Shown: positions 35,553 to 45,099, numbered from the stretch's first letter. The stretch is DNA of 64,000 bases from Flavobacterium sp. AG291 (GCF_003350375.1 NZ_QQAR01000015.1:58613-122612); one strand, 5' to 3'. Numbers and translations are program-made. The notes: a model not told the origin generated them from the sequence alone.

Positions 35553-36689
35553 TCTATTCCACTTCTCTAAATACTTTTGAGCTACCTTAATGTGCTCGTG
35601 TTCCTTTTCAATAAAAGCTCTTGCCCGTTTGCTTATAGCAATAATCTCCTCAGGGTTTTCAATAAGATAAGATAGGTCATTTACCAGCGCATTTACGTCG
35701 GGCAATGCATTAATAGCCACTCTTTCGGTTAGGTTATAATGTTGCATGAATTCTTTTTCAGCACCGGTAAATACTACTTTACCCTGTGCCATGGCTTCGA
35801 GTGCATTATATCCCTGATCGTATGAAAACGCCTGATCGAGCAGGATATGGCATTTATTGTATAAAGTAACGTAAGTACTATAAGGTACAGATCGGGTCGT
35901 GATTATTTCTACTCTGTCGTTATACTTTTCTGAAATGACCTCCAGTGCTTTTTCAAAAAGATAGTTTCCTTTTTTGTAGTAGTTTACATTGTTGATTCCA
36001 TGAAAAATTACAATTTTTGATGTTACGGGTGAAGCCACATCAATTACCTGAAGTTTTTCGGTATTTATGGGATAAGGAATAAGTCCTGCAAATTTAGGAT
36101 GCCCCTCTAAAGGTATTGAATAGTCCATATCACCGGCTATTACGGCCTGAATATTCTGAAAGACAAAGTCATGTAGTTTTTTAAATGATTTTGTAGCATA
36201 AAATAAGGTGTATTGACAGTGCCTGGCATCCGGATAGGTTTCACACGGAGTTAGTACTGAATACCTGAACTTCCCTTCGAGCATATAGTTTACACAGATA
36301 TAATCATCTCCCGAGGATGACAGAAACGTCTTTTTATTATTTTTGAAAATGTATTTCAGTATCTTAGCTTCAAGATACAACGTACTGGGCAGGGGATATT
36401 CGTTTATAAGCTGTACAACATCAAAACCTTTAAATTGCTTTCGTTTCCGATAAAAACGGAAAGCTATTTCCAAGTGAGCAATGTCCAGTTTTAAAATCCT
36501 GAAAATACCCTGACGGATTTTATTCAGAATATAGTTGTCTTTGAAAATAGTTGAGTAAAGGAAAATATCGGCAGGATAATTTTTGAAGTCATTGTCGCTT
36601 ACTAAAGTAACTTCATGTCCCAATTTTACTAATCCTTCCTTGAGGGAATTATGGAACCTGCTGTATTCCCCTAAAAGCAATATTTTCAT
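35550..36689 (-). CDS. Glycosyltransferase, GT-B fold
   Basis: A 379-residue protein. The N-terminus (MKILLLGEYSRFHNSLKEGL, then LGHEVTLVSD) is the typical first Rossmann strand and loop of GT4-like enzymes. The second half has IVIFHGIN, LLDQAFSYDQGYNALEAMAQGKVVF and a Glu-containing donor-site loop. It transfers a sugar from a nucleotide donor during surface-glycan assembly; donor and acceptor cannot be told. Transcribed divergently from the GT4 gene at 36730 through a 40-bp gap. Confidence 0.85.
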   Translation of the reverse strand: MKILLLGEYSRFHNSLKEGLVKLGHEVTLVSDNDFKNYPADIFLYSTIFKDNYILNKIRQGIFRILKLDIAHLEIAFRFYRKRKQFKGFDVVQLINEYPLPSTLYLEAKILKYIFKNNKKTFLSSSGDDYICVNYMLEGKFRYSVLTPCETYPDARHCQYTLFYATKSFKKLHDFVFQNIQAVIAGDMDYSIPLEGHPKFAGLIPYPINTEKLQVIDVASPVTSKIVIFHGINNVNYYKKGNYLFEKALEVISEKYNDRVEIITTRSVPYSTYVTLYNKCHILLDQAFSYDQGYNALEAMAQGKVVFTGAEKEFMQHYNLTERVAINALPDVNALVNDLSYLIENPEEIIAISKRARAFIEKEHEHIKVAQKYLEKWNR

Positions 36690-36699
36690 AAGAATTATT

Positions 36700-36725
36700 T
36701 ATATTTGACGAAAGTAACAAATATA
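36700..36725. promoter_or_regulatory. Back-to-back candidate promoters between divergent glycosyltransferases
   Basis: TATATTTG on the plus strand (36700-36707) lies 22 bp before the ATG at 36730. CAAATATA at 36718-36725 reads TATATTTG on the minus strand, 28 bp before the ATG at 36689. The predicted start sites face each other within about 10 bp, so the two directions may interfere. Neither shows a good TTG at -33. Confidence 0.45.
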
Positions 36726-36729
36726 GTTC

Positions 36730-37830
36730 ATGCAGCAAATGTCGAAAAAAAAAATCTGCCTTGTAGGAGATTCATTATCAGTTGGAGGTGCAGAACGTGT
36801 TATGGCCGATCTTTCAAATTACTTCTTTTCTAAAGGTATTGAAATTCATGTTGTTATTGTTCAGGATAAAATTACATATTCATACTCCGGCGAGTTGCTG
36901 AATCTGGGTTTATATAAAAAGAGAGGTGTAATTAATAAAATAGACCGTCTTTTAAGGCTTAAAAATTATTTAGAAAAACATGATTTTGACTATGTAATTG
37001 ATTTCAGATTTAAGAATCATTATCTTCAGGAATTGATTACAAATGAATTGGTTAATACTAATAAAAAGGTCGTTTTTACGATTCATAGTTCAATTTTAAA
37101 ATATTACATCCCTGAAAACAGTATCCTTGCGAAACTGCTTTTTAGAAAGGCCTATGGCATAGTAACGGTATCTGACAGGATCAAGCAGAAGGTGGCTGGT
37201 CTTGGATTGTCGGATAATCTGGAATGTATTTATAATCCGGTAATAATTGATCGGATAAGATTAAAGATGGATGCTGATAACGCACCTGAATATAAATATG
37301 TTCTGGCTGCCGGAAGCATGAATCACCAAACTAAGCAATTTGATAAACTAATAAATACTTATGCTCTTTCTGATCTGCCGGCTAAAGGTATAAAACTGGT
37401 TATTTTAGGTGAAGGGAAATTAAAAAGTAGTTATGTTGAGCAGGTAAATGAAATGAAGCTGGATGATATGATTATTTTTCCCGGATTTAAGTCAAATCCT
37501 TTTGTGTTTATGAAACACGCTATGTTTTTCATATTGAGCAGTAAAAAAGAAGGTTTAGGAATGGTGCTTATTGAATCTCTTGCCTGTGGTACGCCGGTAA
37601 TTTCTTTTGATTGTGATGCCGGTCCTTCAGAAATTATACAGCATAGAGTTAATGGGCTTTTAATCAAAGATCAGGATTTTGATGAATTACGTAATGGGAT
37701 GAATACTATGGTGGAAGATGAAGAATTGTACATTTCATGTAAACAAAATGCATTAATTAGTATTGATAAATTTTCTATTGAAAGTATAGGACATAATTGG
37801 CTTGAATTCCTTAAAATTGAAGAGAAATAA
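36730..37830 (+). CDS. Glycosyltransferase family 4
   Basis: A 366-residue GT-B glycosyltransferase. The N-terminal loop GDSLSVGGAERVMADLSNYF (about 13-32) and the C-terminal donor-site block KKEGLGMVLIESLACGTPVI (about 275-294), followed by DAGPSEIIQ, are hallmark GT4 motifs with the E-x7-E pair. The start may be the ATG at 36739 (MSKKKICLVGD). It begins a run of same-strand genes with the FdtA-like cupin 5 bp downstream. Confidence 0.92.
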   Translation: MQQMSKKKICLVGDSLSVGGAERVMADLSNYFFSKGIEIHVVIVQDKITYSYSGELLNLGLYKKRGVINKIDRLLRLKNYLEKHDFDYVIDFRFKNHYLQELITNELVNTNKKVVFTIHSSILKYYIPENSILAKLLFRKAYGIVTVSDRIKQKVAGLGLSDNLECIYNPVIIDRIRLKMDADNAPEYKYVLAAGSMNHQTKQFDKLINTYALSDLPAKGIKLVILGEGKLKSSYVEQVNEMKLDDMIIFPGFKSNPFVFMKHAMFFILSSKKEGLGMVLIESLACGTPVISFDCDAGPSEIIQHRVNGLLIKDQDFDELRNGMNTMVEDEELYISCKQNALISIDKFSIESIGHNWLEFLKIEEK

Positions 37831-37835
37831 ACTCC

Positions 37836-38237
37836 ATGGAAATACAACTGGTTGAGATACCTAAAATAGTAAATGCACAAGGTAATATTGGCGTTATAGA
37901 AAAAGATGTTATACCTTTTGATATCAAACGAGTGTATTATTTATATGATGTGCCAAGCTCTGCAAAAAGGGGGGGGCACGCCCATAAAAATCTACAGCAG
38001 TTATTAGTCCCATTGTCGGGCAGCTTTGATGTTATTTTAAAAAATGGCACTGATGAAATAACTATAACACTTAATAAACCAGATAAAGGTTTACTTATAA
38101 ATAATCATATCTGGCGTGAACTCAATAATTTCTCATCAGGAGCCGTGTGTATGGTATTAGCATCCGGAATATACGATGAAGATGATTACATAAGAAATTA
38201 CAAGGATTATCTTAAATATATTAAAGATAAAAAATGA
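37836..38237 (+). CDS. FdtA/QdtA-type sugar 3,4-ketoisomerase (cupin)
   Basis: A 133-residue cupin. RGGHAHKNLQQLL (46-58, His 48 and 50) and the ending YDEDDYIRNYKDYL (113-126) match FdtA/QdtA/WxcM-type enzymes. These convert dTDP-4-keto-6-deoxy-glucose to its 3-keto isomer on the way to dTDP-3-amino sugars such as Fuc3NAc or Qui3NAc. The aminotransferase and acetyltransferase that normally follow are not in the window. It overlaps the next gene by four bases (ATGA). A run of seven G at 37971-37977 is unusual here. Confidence 0.88.
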   Translation: MEIQLVEIPKIVNAQGNIGVIEKDVIPFDIKRVYYLYDVPSSAKRGGHAHKNLQQLLVPLSGSFDVILKNGTDEITITLNKPDKGLLINNHIWRELNNFSSGAVCMVLASGIYDEDDYIRNYKDYLKYIKDKK

Positions 38238-39220
38238 TTTTAAAAAAAGATACTTCTGTTGTTTCCTGGGGAGATTTTCTTGATGTTTATCATAAAATCC
38301 GTCAAAAAGGAATGTCTTATTTGTTTTCAAAGCTTCATCTGTCGCATTCTGCGAGAGTTTCATCCAAATGGGATTTGCATACCGCATCTTCAGATTTTTG
38401 GGAAGTTCCTGAAATTGTTATGGATTGGAATAAATCGATAAGCGGTGATGAAAATAAAGAGTATGAGGATTATGTTGCTGAAAAGTATTTTAAAGGAAAG
38501 ACAGGTCTTAAAATACTTTCTGTAGGTTGTGGTGATGGCAGTCATGAAAGGAAATTTGCTGTTTATCCAGCAGTAGAAAAGGTTGTTGGAATAGATATTG
38601 CCGAAATGCGGGTTAAACGAGCCAGAGAAATGGCGCAGGAACTTAAACTCCCAATTGAATATATTGCAGGTGATTTTTTTAAACAGGATTTTGAAAAGGA
38701 GTCTTTTGACGTAATACTGTTTAGTTCTAGCCTCCATCATTTCAGTAATATATCTACTTTTCTTCAAAATTACATTAAGCCCTTGTTAAAAAATGGAGGC
38801 TTGTTGGTAGTGTATGAATTTAGTGGTCCAAATAGATTGCAATGGAGAAATTCTCAGTTAAAAGAAGCGAACAGGATTTTACAGACTTTGCCAAATAAAT
38901 TTAAGACTCTTTATGATGGTAAGACATTAAAGAAAAAAGTATATCGCCCTGGTTTATTAAGGATGTTACTTGTAGATCCTTCTGAAGCGCCTGATTCTGA
39001 AAATCTTGTGAAAGGTATACATGATAATTTTACAGTTCTTGAAGAAGCAAAATTGGGTTGGAATATTCTTCATAGTCTTTTAAAAGGTATTGCTCATAAT
39101 TTTGTTTCTGACGATGTTGAAACAAAGAAGGTTGTTTATTCATTAATAGAACAAGAGAAAAAATTTATGCAGATTACCAAAGAAAATGATGCTATATTTG
39201 GAGTATACCGAAAAGATTAA
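38234..39220 (+). CDS. Class I SAM-dependent methyltransferase
   Basis: A 328-residue protein. The SAM motif I is ILSVGCGDGSHE (about 93-104), followed by VVGIDIAEMRV and the post-I and motif IV region DVILFSSSLHHFSN. The C-terminal third (KALKKKVYRPGLL-like, then HDNFTVLEEAKLGWNILHSL) is family-specific and unassigned. Translation is probably coupled to the FdtA-type gene by the ATGA overlap. O- or N-methylation of a surface sugar is inferred from context only. Its 3' end converges on a GT2 gene after 47 bp with no clear terminator. Confidence 0.88.
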   Translation: MILKKDTSVVSWGDFLDVYHKIRQKGMSYLFSKLHLSHSARVSSKWDLHTASSDFWEVPEIVMDWNKSISGDENKEYEDYVAEKYFKGKTGLKILSVGCGDGSHERKFAVYPAVEKVVGIDIAEMRVKRAREMAQELKLPIEYIAGDFFKQDFEKESFDVILFSSSLHHFSNISTFLQNYIKPLLKNGGLLVVYEFSGPNRLQWRNSQLKEANRILQTLPNKFKTLYDGKTLKKKVYRPGLLRMLLVDPSEAPDSENLVKGIHDNFTVLEEAKLGWNILHSLLKGIAHNFVSDDVETKKVVYSLIEQEKKFMQITKENDAIFGVYRKD

Positions 39221-39267
39221 AGAGTGATTTTTGATATTAATTATTTTCTTTGCCTTAAGGTAAGGGG

Positions 39268-40191
39268 TTAATAAGTAGTAGGGTTTATACCTTTCTTTAT
39301 TAATTTCGATTTTATCATTTTTATTAGTTTGAGAGCAAATACAGGTGCATATAATAAAATCTGTTGCTTGTAATTAAGGTTAGCCAGATGAATGGCTTTA
39401 ACCATTTTTTTATAAGTAGCCATGTCGCCGGCAAGTTTATACCTTTTGGCCATAGTATATCTATGGAAATCGAGGTATTTTTTTAGTTCCTTATTTCCGG
39501 GATTAGCTTTTTCGTAATAATCATGATCTACTATTGTTTTTCCGGAAAGGGATGAGTGCATGATTTGATTTTCTGAATACATGGTATACTCTACCAATGG
39601 TTTATTGCAATATGCCATACGATACTTCAGATGGGCTCTGATGTTAAAATCTACATCTTCCCCCATGCTGATTTTTTCATCATATAAGCCTATTTTTTCA
39701 AAAGTACTTTTTTTGACGCATAAACCTGAAGGGCAATAAATAGTCTTATTTAAGTTGCGAAGAAAAAAATTATCTACTATGCCGGACCCGATTGAAAAGG
39801 ATGGAATAACGCCAACATTAGAAGGGTAAATTTCTTCATATTTTGTAGCAAATAAATCCGCTTCAGGATAATTTACTATCAGATTGTGTATTTCTTTTAA
39901 AAAAGCGGGTTTCCATATATCGTCGGCATCAAGAAAGGCAACATATTCGGCATGTGCATTTTTAATACCGGTATTACGTGAGGCAGAAAGGCCACTATTC
40001 TTTTCATGGTTTATAATACGGATTCTGCTGTCCTTAACAGTTGCTGCAACTTTAAGGCTTTCATCAGTAGAAACATCATTGATTATTACAACTTCAAAAT
40101 CGGTAAAAGTTTGCGATAATACACTTTGCAGTGTAGCAGTGATATAGTTTTGTTTGTTGTAAAGAGGTATGACTACAGAAAAAAATGGCAT
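39268..40191 (-). CDS. Glycosyltransferase family 2
   Basis: A 307-residue GT-A enzyme: FSVVIPLYNKQNYI (about 4-17), NDVSTDES, the catalytic metal-binding segment VAFLDADDIW, and GEDVDFNIR as the probable base region. I place the start at the ATG at 40191, five bases after the stop of the upstream GT2 gene; a longer frame runs seven codons further upstream into that gene. The C-terminal basic tail (LIKMIKSKLIKKG) may sit on the membrane. Donor and acceptor unknown. Confidence 0.9.
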   Translation of the reverse strand: MPFFSVVIPLYNKQNYITATLQSVLSQTFTDFEVVIINDVSTDESLKVAATVKDSRIRIINHEKNSGLSASRNTGIKNAHAEYVAFLDADDIWKPAFLKEIHNLIVNYPEADLFATKYEEIYPSNVGVIPSFSIGSGIVDNFFLRNLNKTIYCPSGLCVKKSTFEKIGLYDEKISMGEDVDFNIRAHLKYRMAYCNKPLVEYTMYSENQIMHSSLSGKTIVDHDYYEKANPGNKELKKYLDFHRYTMAKRYKLAGDMATYKKMVKAIHLANLNYKQQILLYAPVFALKLIKMIKSKLIKKGINPTTY

Positions 40192-40196
40192 AGCGA

Positions 40197-41066
40197 TTAT
40201 TTGATAGCACAAATATAACCAAGCCGGTAGATATCAAGGCAAAAAAGACTAGGGTCTTTTTTAAAGATCATTTTTTTCAGAAAAGGTCCTGTTAGTTTAA
40301 AGCCTATACTCACTAAACCTGTTAGGCTGTATTTTTTTAGTTTTTTGTAATGCCTCAGTAAGCCATTAACCTTTTCTATTCCCTGTTCATTCTCAAGAAA
40401 CTTTTTTCTGCTTACAACAGATTCAAGACACTTTTTAAAGAAAACTTCATTGGCTTCAAGTCCTAAATGATAGATAGGGTTATCAATATGATTAACCTTT
40501 ACATTGTTGGTATACAATTTATAGGCAAAGAATATATCCATACCATACAAATTTAGAGCGTCGGAATAGTTGTTTTCAAGGAAAATACGTTTTTTAATAA
40601 GTATGTTTCCGGAAAATATAAAACCATAAGGATTAAGATTGCGAATGGAAGCAGACCTTTCTTCCCTTTCTTTCCCATATTTGTAGCGTAAGATGTTTTT
40701 TCTTTCAGGTTTAGTTTTTTCGTAGGCATACCCTCCCAGAACAACCTGAAAATCTTTTTGCATTTCGAAAATGTACCTGGCGATAAAATCATTACTGACA
40801 GGTATTACATCGGCATCCAGAAATAAGATGTTTTCATACAGAGCAGTCTCTGCAAGTTTTTTTCGGGTAAGAGTACGCCCGAGGTTTTTCTCATTTTTCA
40901 GATAGGTTACATTTTCTAATGTGGTTTCAGAAGAAAAAACATTTGCAGAGGCATCATCCAGAACAATTATCTCAAAGGCTATATTTTCAAGTACAGCCAT
41001 ATCATGCAAATCCTTTACAAGCGGACTAACATTGTAATTGTATGTAGGGATGAGGATTGAAAGCAT
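40197..41066 (-). CDS. Glycosyltransferase family 2
   Basis: A 289-residue GT-A enzyme: [23 protein letters not shown], the DxD-type ILFLDADVIP and MDIFFAYKL. It is one of two GT2 genes in a row with the FtsE-like ATPase directly upstream. Its ATG at 41066 shares one base with the TAA of ftsE (TAATG), so the glycosyltransferases are probably co-translated with that ATPase gene. Confidence 0.9.
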   Translation of the reverse strand: MLSILIPTYNYNVSPLVKDLHDMAVLENIAFEIIVLDDASANVFSSETTLENVTYLKNEKNLGRTLTRKKLAETALYENILFLDADVIPVSNDFIARYIFEMQKDFQVVLGGYAYEKTKPERKNILRYKYGKEREERSASIRNLNPYGFIFSGNILIKKRIFLENNYSDALNLYGMDIFFAYKLYTNNVKVNHIDNPIYHLGLEANEVFFKKCLESVVSRKKFLENEQGIEKVNGLLRHYKKLKKYSLTGLVSIGFKLTGPFLKKMIFKKDPSLFCLDIYRLGYICAIK

Positions 41067-41749
41067 TAAACCGTTCTTTGTACCACTTCAAACAGTGTTC
41101 CGTTTTCGCATTTAAGCGTTTTGCTTGGAAACTTCATCAATAGTGCATAATCATGTGTAGCCATAATGATAGTTTTACCATTCTGGTTGATCTCACGAAG
41201 CAGTTGCATTACTTCCACACTGGTTTGAGGGTCAAGATTTCCGGTAGGCTCATCGGCAAGAATAACTTCAGGGTCATTTAAGAGCGCACGTGCTACAGCG
41301 ATCCTTTGCTGTTCACCTCCTGATATTTGGTGCGGCATTTTGTGAGCTGCAGCTTTTAGTCCTACTTTATCAAGAACCTCGTTGATTTTTACATCCATTT
41401 CCTGTTTTTCGCTCCAGCCTGTTGCTTTCAGCACGAATAAAAGGTTTTCATAAACTGTTCTGTCCGGTAGCAGTTTAAAATCCTGAAAAACAACACCAAT
41501 CTTCCTTCTCAGGTAAGGAATATCCCTTTCGCGAAGTGTCTTCAAATCATAATCTACAAAAGTTCCTTCACCATCTTTTAGCTTAAGATCGGCATATAGC
41601 GTTTTCATAAGGCTACTTTTTCCTGATCCTGTTTTGCCTATTATATACAGAAATTCGCCATGGTTTACTTCAAGGTTTATATCTGTTAAAACGGCATTGT
41701 TATCCTGGTAAATGGTAACGTCCTGTAAAGACAATACGGGTTGAGACAT
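41066..41749 (-). CDS. ftsE: FtsE-like cell-division ABC ATPase
   Basis: A 227-residue ATP-binding protein. Walker A is GKTGSGKSS, the signature is [16 protein letters not shown], Walker B is [12 protein letters not shown], and the H-loop is MATHD. The phrase [17 protein letters not shown] is characteristic of FtsE, which works with FtsX at the division site to activate peptidoglycan hydrolases. I start at [11 protein letters not shown]; an upstream in-frame start would add 17 residues. No ftsX is adjacent, which leaves a small chance of another MacB/LolD-like role. Confidence 0.85.
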   Translation of the reverse strand: MSQPVLSLQDVTIYQDNNAVLTDINLEVNHGEFLYIIGKTGSGKSSLMKTLYADLKLKDGEGTFVDYDLKTLRERDIPYLRRKIGVVFQDFKLLPDRTVYENLLFVLKATGWSEKQEMDVKINEVLDKVGLKAAAHKMPHQISGGEQQRIAVARALLNDPEVILADEPTGNLDPQTSVEVMQLLREINQNGKTIIMATHDYALLMKFPSKTLKCENGTLFEVVQRTV

Positions 41750-41860
41750 AGTTATTGATGTTTGTTTTGGTAAAAGTAATAAGATAACGCGGCTATTCAA
41801 AATTTTATTTCAGAAGGAAAGATAGGGGATTCAGTTTTTCAGTGACTTTTACGGTATGAG

Positions 41861-41896
41861 TTTCCCTCTCCCTTGGAGAGGGGTTAGGGGTGAGGC
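41861..41896. repeat. G/C-rich palindromic intergenic repeat, copy 2
   Basis: CCTCTCC and GGAGAGG (41865-41871 and 41875-41881) form a seven-base hairpin with a CTT loop, followed by GGTTAGGGGTGAGGCT. It shares layout and the GGGGTTAGGGG tail with the repeat at 40-66, but the arm sequence differs. Confidence 0.6.
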
Positions 41897-42036
41897 TAAA
41901 AAGGGTTAAAGTTGGGTTAAAATTACGGGTTATTCATACTCATAATAAGCAGGTTTAATGGAGTTGAGGTCTTTTTTAAGGAGTAATACTGTATACTAAA
42001 ACTAAAATATCATCCGTTAAAATAAATAAGAATTGA

Positions 42037-42044
42037 TATATTTG
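42037..42044 (+). promoter_or_regulatory. Candidate -7 element (TATATTTG) for the TPR gene
   Basis: TATATTTG lies 26 bp upstream of the ATG at 42070. No TTG at the ideal -33 position. Confidence 0.5.
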
Positions 42045-42069
42045 GCTTACCTAAAAAAACATAACACAC

Positions 42070-45000
42070 ATGCATAAACCAAACAGGCTATTCCTATATA
42101 CTTTACCCTTTTGGGGTTTAAGCCTTTCGGCACAGCAATCATCAATTTATACTAATGAACTCAGAGATTTTGACAGGGCTGTAACGCTTTATAATGATAA
42201 GCAGTATCAGGCGGCTCAGATTCTTTTCGAAAAAACAAAGACTGAGAATAGAGAAATGGAGGTACAGGCTGACTGTGCTTACTATATTGCTAATTGCGCT
42301 ATTAGGCTTGATCAGATGAATGCCGATGAGCTAATGGAAAACTTTGTAGAAGATTATCCAACAAGCACAAAGCAAAACCAGGCTTACGTTGAGGTTGCCG
42401 GTTACTATTTTGGGCAGGGTAAATACCCTCAGGCGCTGGAATGGTATGACAAAGTGGATGAAAGTAACATGAGTGTTACGGACAGGGACAGGTATAACTT
42501 CCAAAAAGGTTACAGTTATTTTAGTGCCGGAGATAAGAAACAGGCTGATAAGTACCTGAATAAGGTTATTAACTCTAAAGAATACGGTTCTCAGGCTAAG
42601 TATTACCTTGGCTTTATGTCATACGAAAGTGATGACTACAAAAAAGCGAATCAGCTTTTTGAGCAGGTAGAGGATAAGGACAAGTACAAAGAAAAGATGT
42701 CCTATTTCCAGGCGGATATGAACTTTAAGCTGGGTAACTTCCAAAAAGCGATTGATTTAGGTGTGCCACAGTTGCCAAAGTCAGATGCTAATGAAAAGTC
42801 TGAACTTAACAAGATAATAGGGGAGAGTTATTTTAACCTTGGTAAATATGACAAGGCGATACCTTACCTTAAAGAATACCATGGTAAAAAAGGCAAGTGG
42901 AATAATACCGATTTCTACCAATTAGGATATGCCTATTACAAACAAGGTGATTATGAAAATGCCATTACCCAGTTCAATAAGATAATTGAAGGTAATGACT
43001 TTGTGGCCCAAAATGCATATTATCACCTAGGGGAAAGCTACCTGAAAACAGGAAAGAAACAACAGGCACTGAATGCTTTTAAAAATGCTTCTGAAATGGA
43101 GTATGATGTGAAGATTCAGGAGGATGCATATCTTAATTATGCTAAGTTAAGCTATGAGATTGGTAACCCTTACCAGAGCGTGCCTGAAGTATTGGGTTCG
43201 TTCCTGCAAAAATATCCTGCAACCCCTTTTAAACAGGAGGTGCAGACGCTGCTTATCAACTCGTATATCACGTCTAAAAACTATAAGGAGGCACTTGCTT
43301 TACTTGAAAAGGATAAATCGGCAGTTAACAAGCCCGCTTATCAGAAAGTGACTTTCTATCGTGGACTTGAGCTGTTTACCGATGGTAATTACCAGGAGGC
43401 AATGGCAATGTTTAAAAAATCGATAGCCGAGCCGCGTGACGCTAAGATTACTGCCCGTGCAACCTACTGGAAAGCTGAAACAGAGTATGTTCTTGATGGT
43501 TTTAATGAGGCATTGATAAGCTATAAGCAATTTGGTGGAAGTGCTGAGGCTAAAAATACGCCGGAATATAAAAACTATAATTACAACCTTGCTTATACCT
43601 ATTTCAAACTGAAAGAGTATGAGAATGCTGCTAAGTATTTTCAGGAGTATGTATCTTCTGCTGCAGCTAAAGGTGATGCTGTAAGGCTTAATGACGCCTA
43701 CCTGCGTTTAGGTGACAGTAACTTCGTAACGGCTAAATACTGGCCGGCAATGGAGGCTTACAACAAAGCCATCGAGATGAAGGGTATTGATGCTGATTAT
43801 GCTTTCTTCCAGAAGGGAATAAGTTATGGATTCGTAGCAAGGAATGAGAAGAAAATTGAAGACCTGACTAAATTCGTGTCGACATACCCTAAATCAAAAT
43901 ATGCAGATGATGCATTGTATGAAATAGGAAATACTTATGTTACAGAAAAACAGACTGAAAAAGCAATTGCAGCTTATGACAGGCTTATAAACGAATACAA
44001 AGGTAGTTCTTACACTGCGAAAGCAATTATGCGTCAGGCGCTTATTTATTATAATGCGGAGAAAGACGAACAGGCATTGGTTAAATTCAAAAAAGTAGTT
44101 GCCGAGTTTCCTAATACTCCTGAAGCTATGGAGGCTGTATCAACAGCACGCAACATTTATGTAGACAATGGCCGTACCGACGAATATGCTGCCTGGGTTA
44201 AAACGCTGGGCTTTGTTGATGTGAGCGATGCCGATTTGGATAATACAGCTTTTGAAGCGGCTGAGAAACAATATTTGCAGAATAATACGAAACAGGCAAT
44301 CTCTACCCTGAGTAGTTATGTGGCTAAGTTCCCTAACGGAATTTCTGCCCTTAAAGCTAACTTCTATTTGGCACAATCCTATTATGCTGATGGTCTTGAA
44401 ACAAATTCAATTCCGCACTATGAGTTTGTAATCTCTAAATCAAGAAGCGAATTTACAGAACAGGCTCTGGCAAGGTTGTCACAGATTCATCTGAAGAAGA
44501 ATGATTGTGCTAAAGCGGTTCCTGTACTTAAGCGACTTGAAACTGAGGCAGATTTTCCTCAGAACGTAACCTTTGCGCAGTCTAATCTGATGAAATGTTA
44601 TTATGATCAGCAGGATTATGCTAATGCAGTTGTATATGCTGATAAAGTATTGGCTAATAACAAGACCGAAGACAGGGTTAAGAGTGATGCCCAAATTATA
44701 GTGGCACGTTCGGCAATTAAAACTAACAATGAAACCAAAGCAAGGGAGGCTTATGCTAAGCTTCAGGCTATCGCTAAAGGTGAGCTTGCTGCTGAAGCAT
44801 TATACTACGACGCTTACTTTAAGAACAAAGATGGAAAATATGAAGCTTCTAACACCGCGGTGCAAAAGCTTTCTAAAGATTATTCAGGCTACAAATATTT
44901 TGGTGCCAAAGGCCTTGTTGTAATGGCTAAAAACTTTTATGGACTTAAGGATAGTTTCCAGGCAACATATATACTGGAAAGTGTTATCAAGAATTTTGCT

Positions 45001-45090
45001 TCTTATGCCGATGTGGTGGCAGAAGCGCAAAAAGAACTTGATGCCATTAAAGCCGAAGAAGCTAAACGTAATTCATCTATCCAAAATTAA
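42070..45090 (+). CDS. Large periplasmic TPR protein
   Basis: A 1006-residue protein with a signal peptide (LFLYTLPFWGLSLSA, then QQ). Almost its entire length is tetratricopeptide-like repeats, for example YYLGFMSYESDDYKKANQLF, YYHLGESYLKTGKKQQALNA and YEIGNTYVTEKQTEKAIAAY. TPR arrays serve as protein-binding scaffolds. Here it would be periplasmic or outer-membrane associated, and it is followed 9 bp downstream by a TonB-receptor-like barrel, with which it probably acts. The pair is recurrent in Flavobacteriaceae as far as I recall, with no assigned function. Confidence 0.88.
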   Translation: MHKPNRLFLYTLPFWGLSLSAQQSSIYTNELRDFDRAVTLYNDKQYQAAQILFEKTKTENREMEVQADCAYYIANCAIRLDQMNADELMENFVEDYPTSTKQNQAYVEVAGYYFGQGKYPQALEWYDKVDESNMSVTDRDRYNFQKGYSYFSAGDKKQADKYLNKVINSKEYGSQAKYYLGFMSYESDDYKKANQLFEQVEDKDKYKEKMSYFQADMNFKLGNFQKAIDLGVPQLPKSDANEKSELNKIIGESYFNLGKYDKAIPYLKEYHGKKGKWNNTDFYQLGYAYYKQGDYENAITQFNKIIEGNDFVAQNAYYHLGESYLKTGKKQQALNAFKNASEMEYDVKIQEDAYLNYAKLSYEIGNPYQSVPEVLGSFLQKYPATPFKQEVQTLLINSYITSKNYKEALALLEKDKSAVNKPAYQKVTFYRGLELFTDGNYQEAMAMFKKSIAEPRDAKITARATYWKAETEYVLDGFNEALISYKQFGGSAEAKNTPEYKNYNYNLAYTYFKLKEYENAAKYFQEYVSSAAAKGDAVRLNDAYLRLGDSNFVTAKYWPAMEAYNKAIEMKGIDADYAFFQKGISYGFVARNEKKIEDLTKFVSTYPKSKYADDALYEIGNTYVTEKQTEKAIAAYDRLINEYKGSSYTAKAIMRQALIYYNAEKDEQALVKFKKVVAEFPNTPEAMEAVSTARNIYVDNGRTDEYAAWVKTLGFVDVSDADLDNTAFEAAEKQYLQNNTKQAISTLSSYVAKFPNGISALKANFYLAQSYYADGLETNSIPHYEFVISKSRSEFTEQALARLSQIHLKKNDCAKAVPVLKRLETEADFPQNVTFAQSNLMKCYYDQQDYANAVVYADKVLANNKTEDRVKSDAQIIVARSAIKTNNETKAREAYAKLQAIAKGELAAEALYYDAYFKNKDGKYEASNTAVQKLSKDYSGYKYFGAKGLVVMAKNFYGLKDSFQATYILESVIKNFASYADVVAEAQKELDAIKAEEAKRNSSIQN

Positions 45091-45099
45091 TTTATAGCC

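Larger units (their letters stand above)
41750..42069. other. 320-bp intergenic region between divergent genes
   Basis: Contains the upstream side of ftsE, the G/C-rich repeat at 41861-41896 and a candidate promoter for the TPR gene at 42037-42044. The rest is AT-rich with short GGGTTAAA direct repeats (41902-41922). No coding frame or RNA gene was recognised. Confidence 0.6.
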
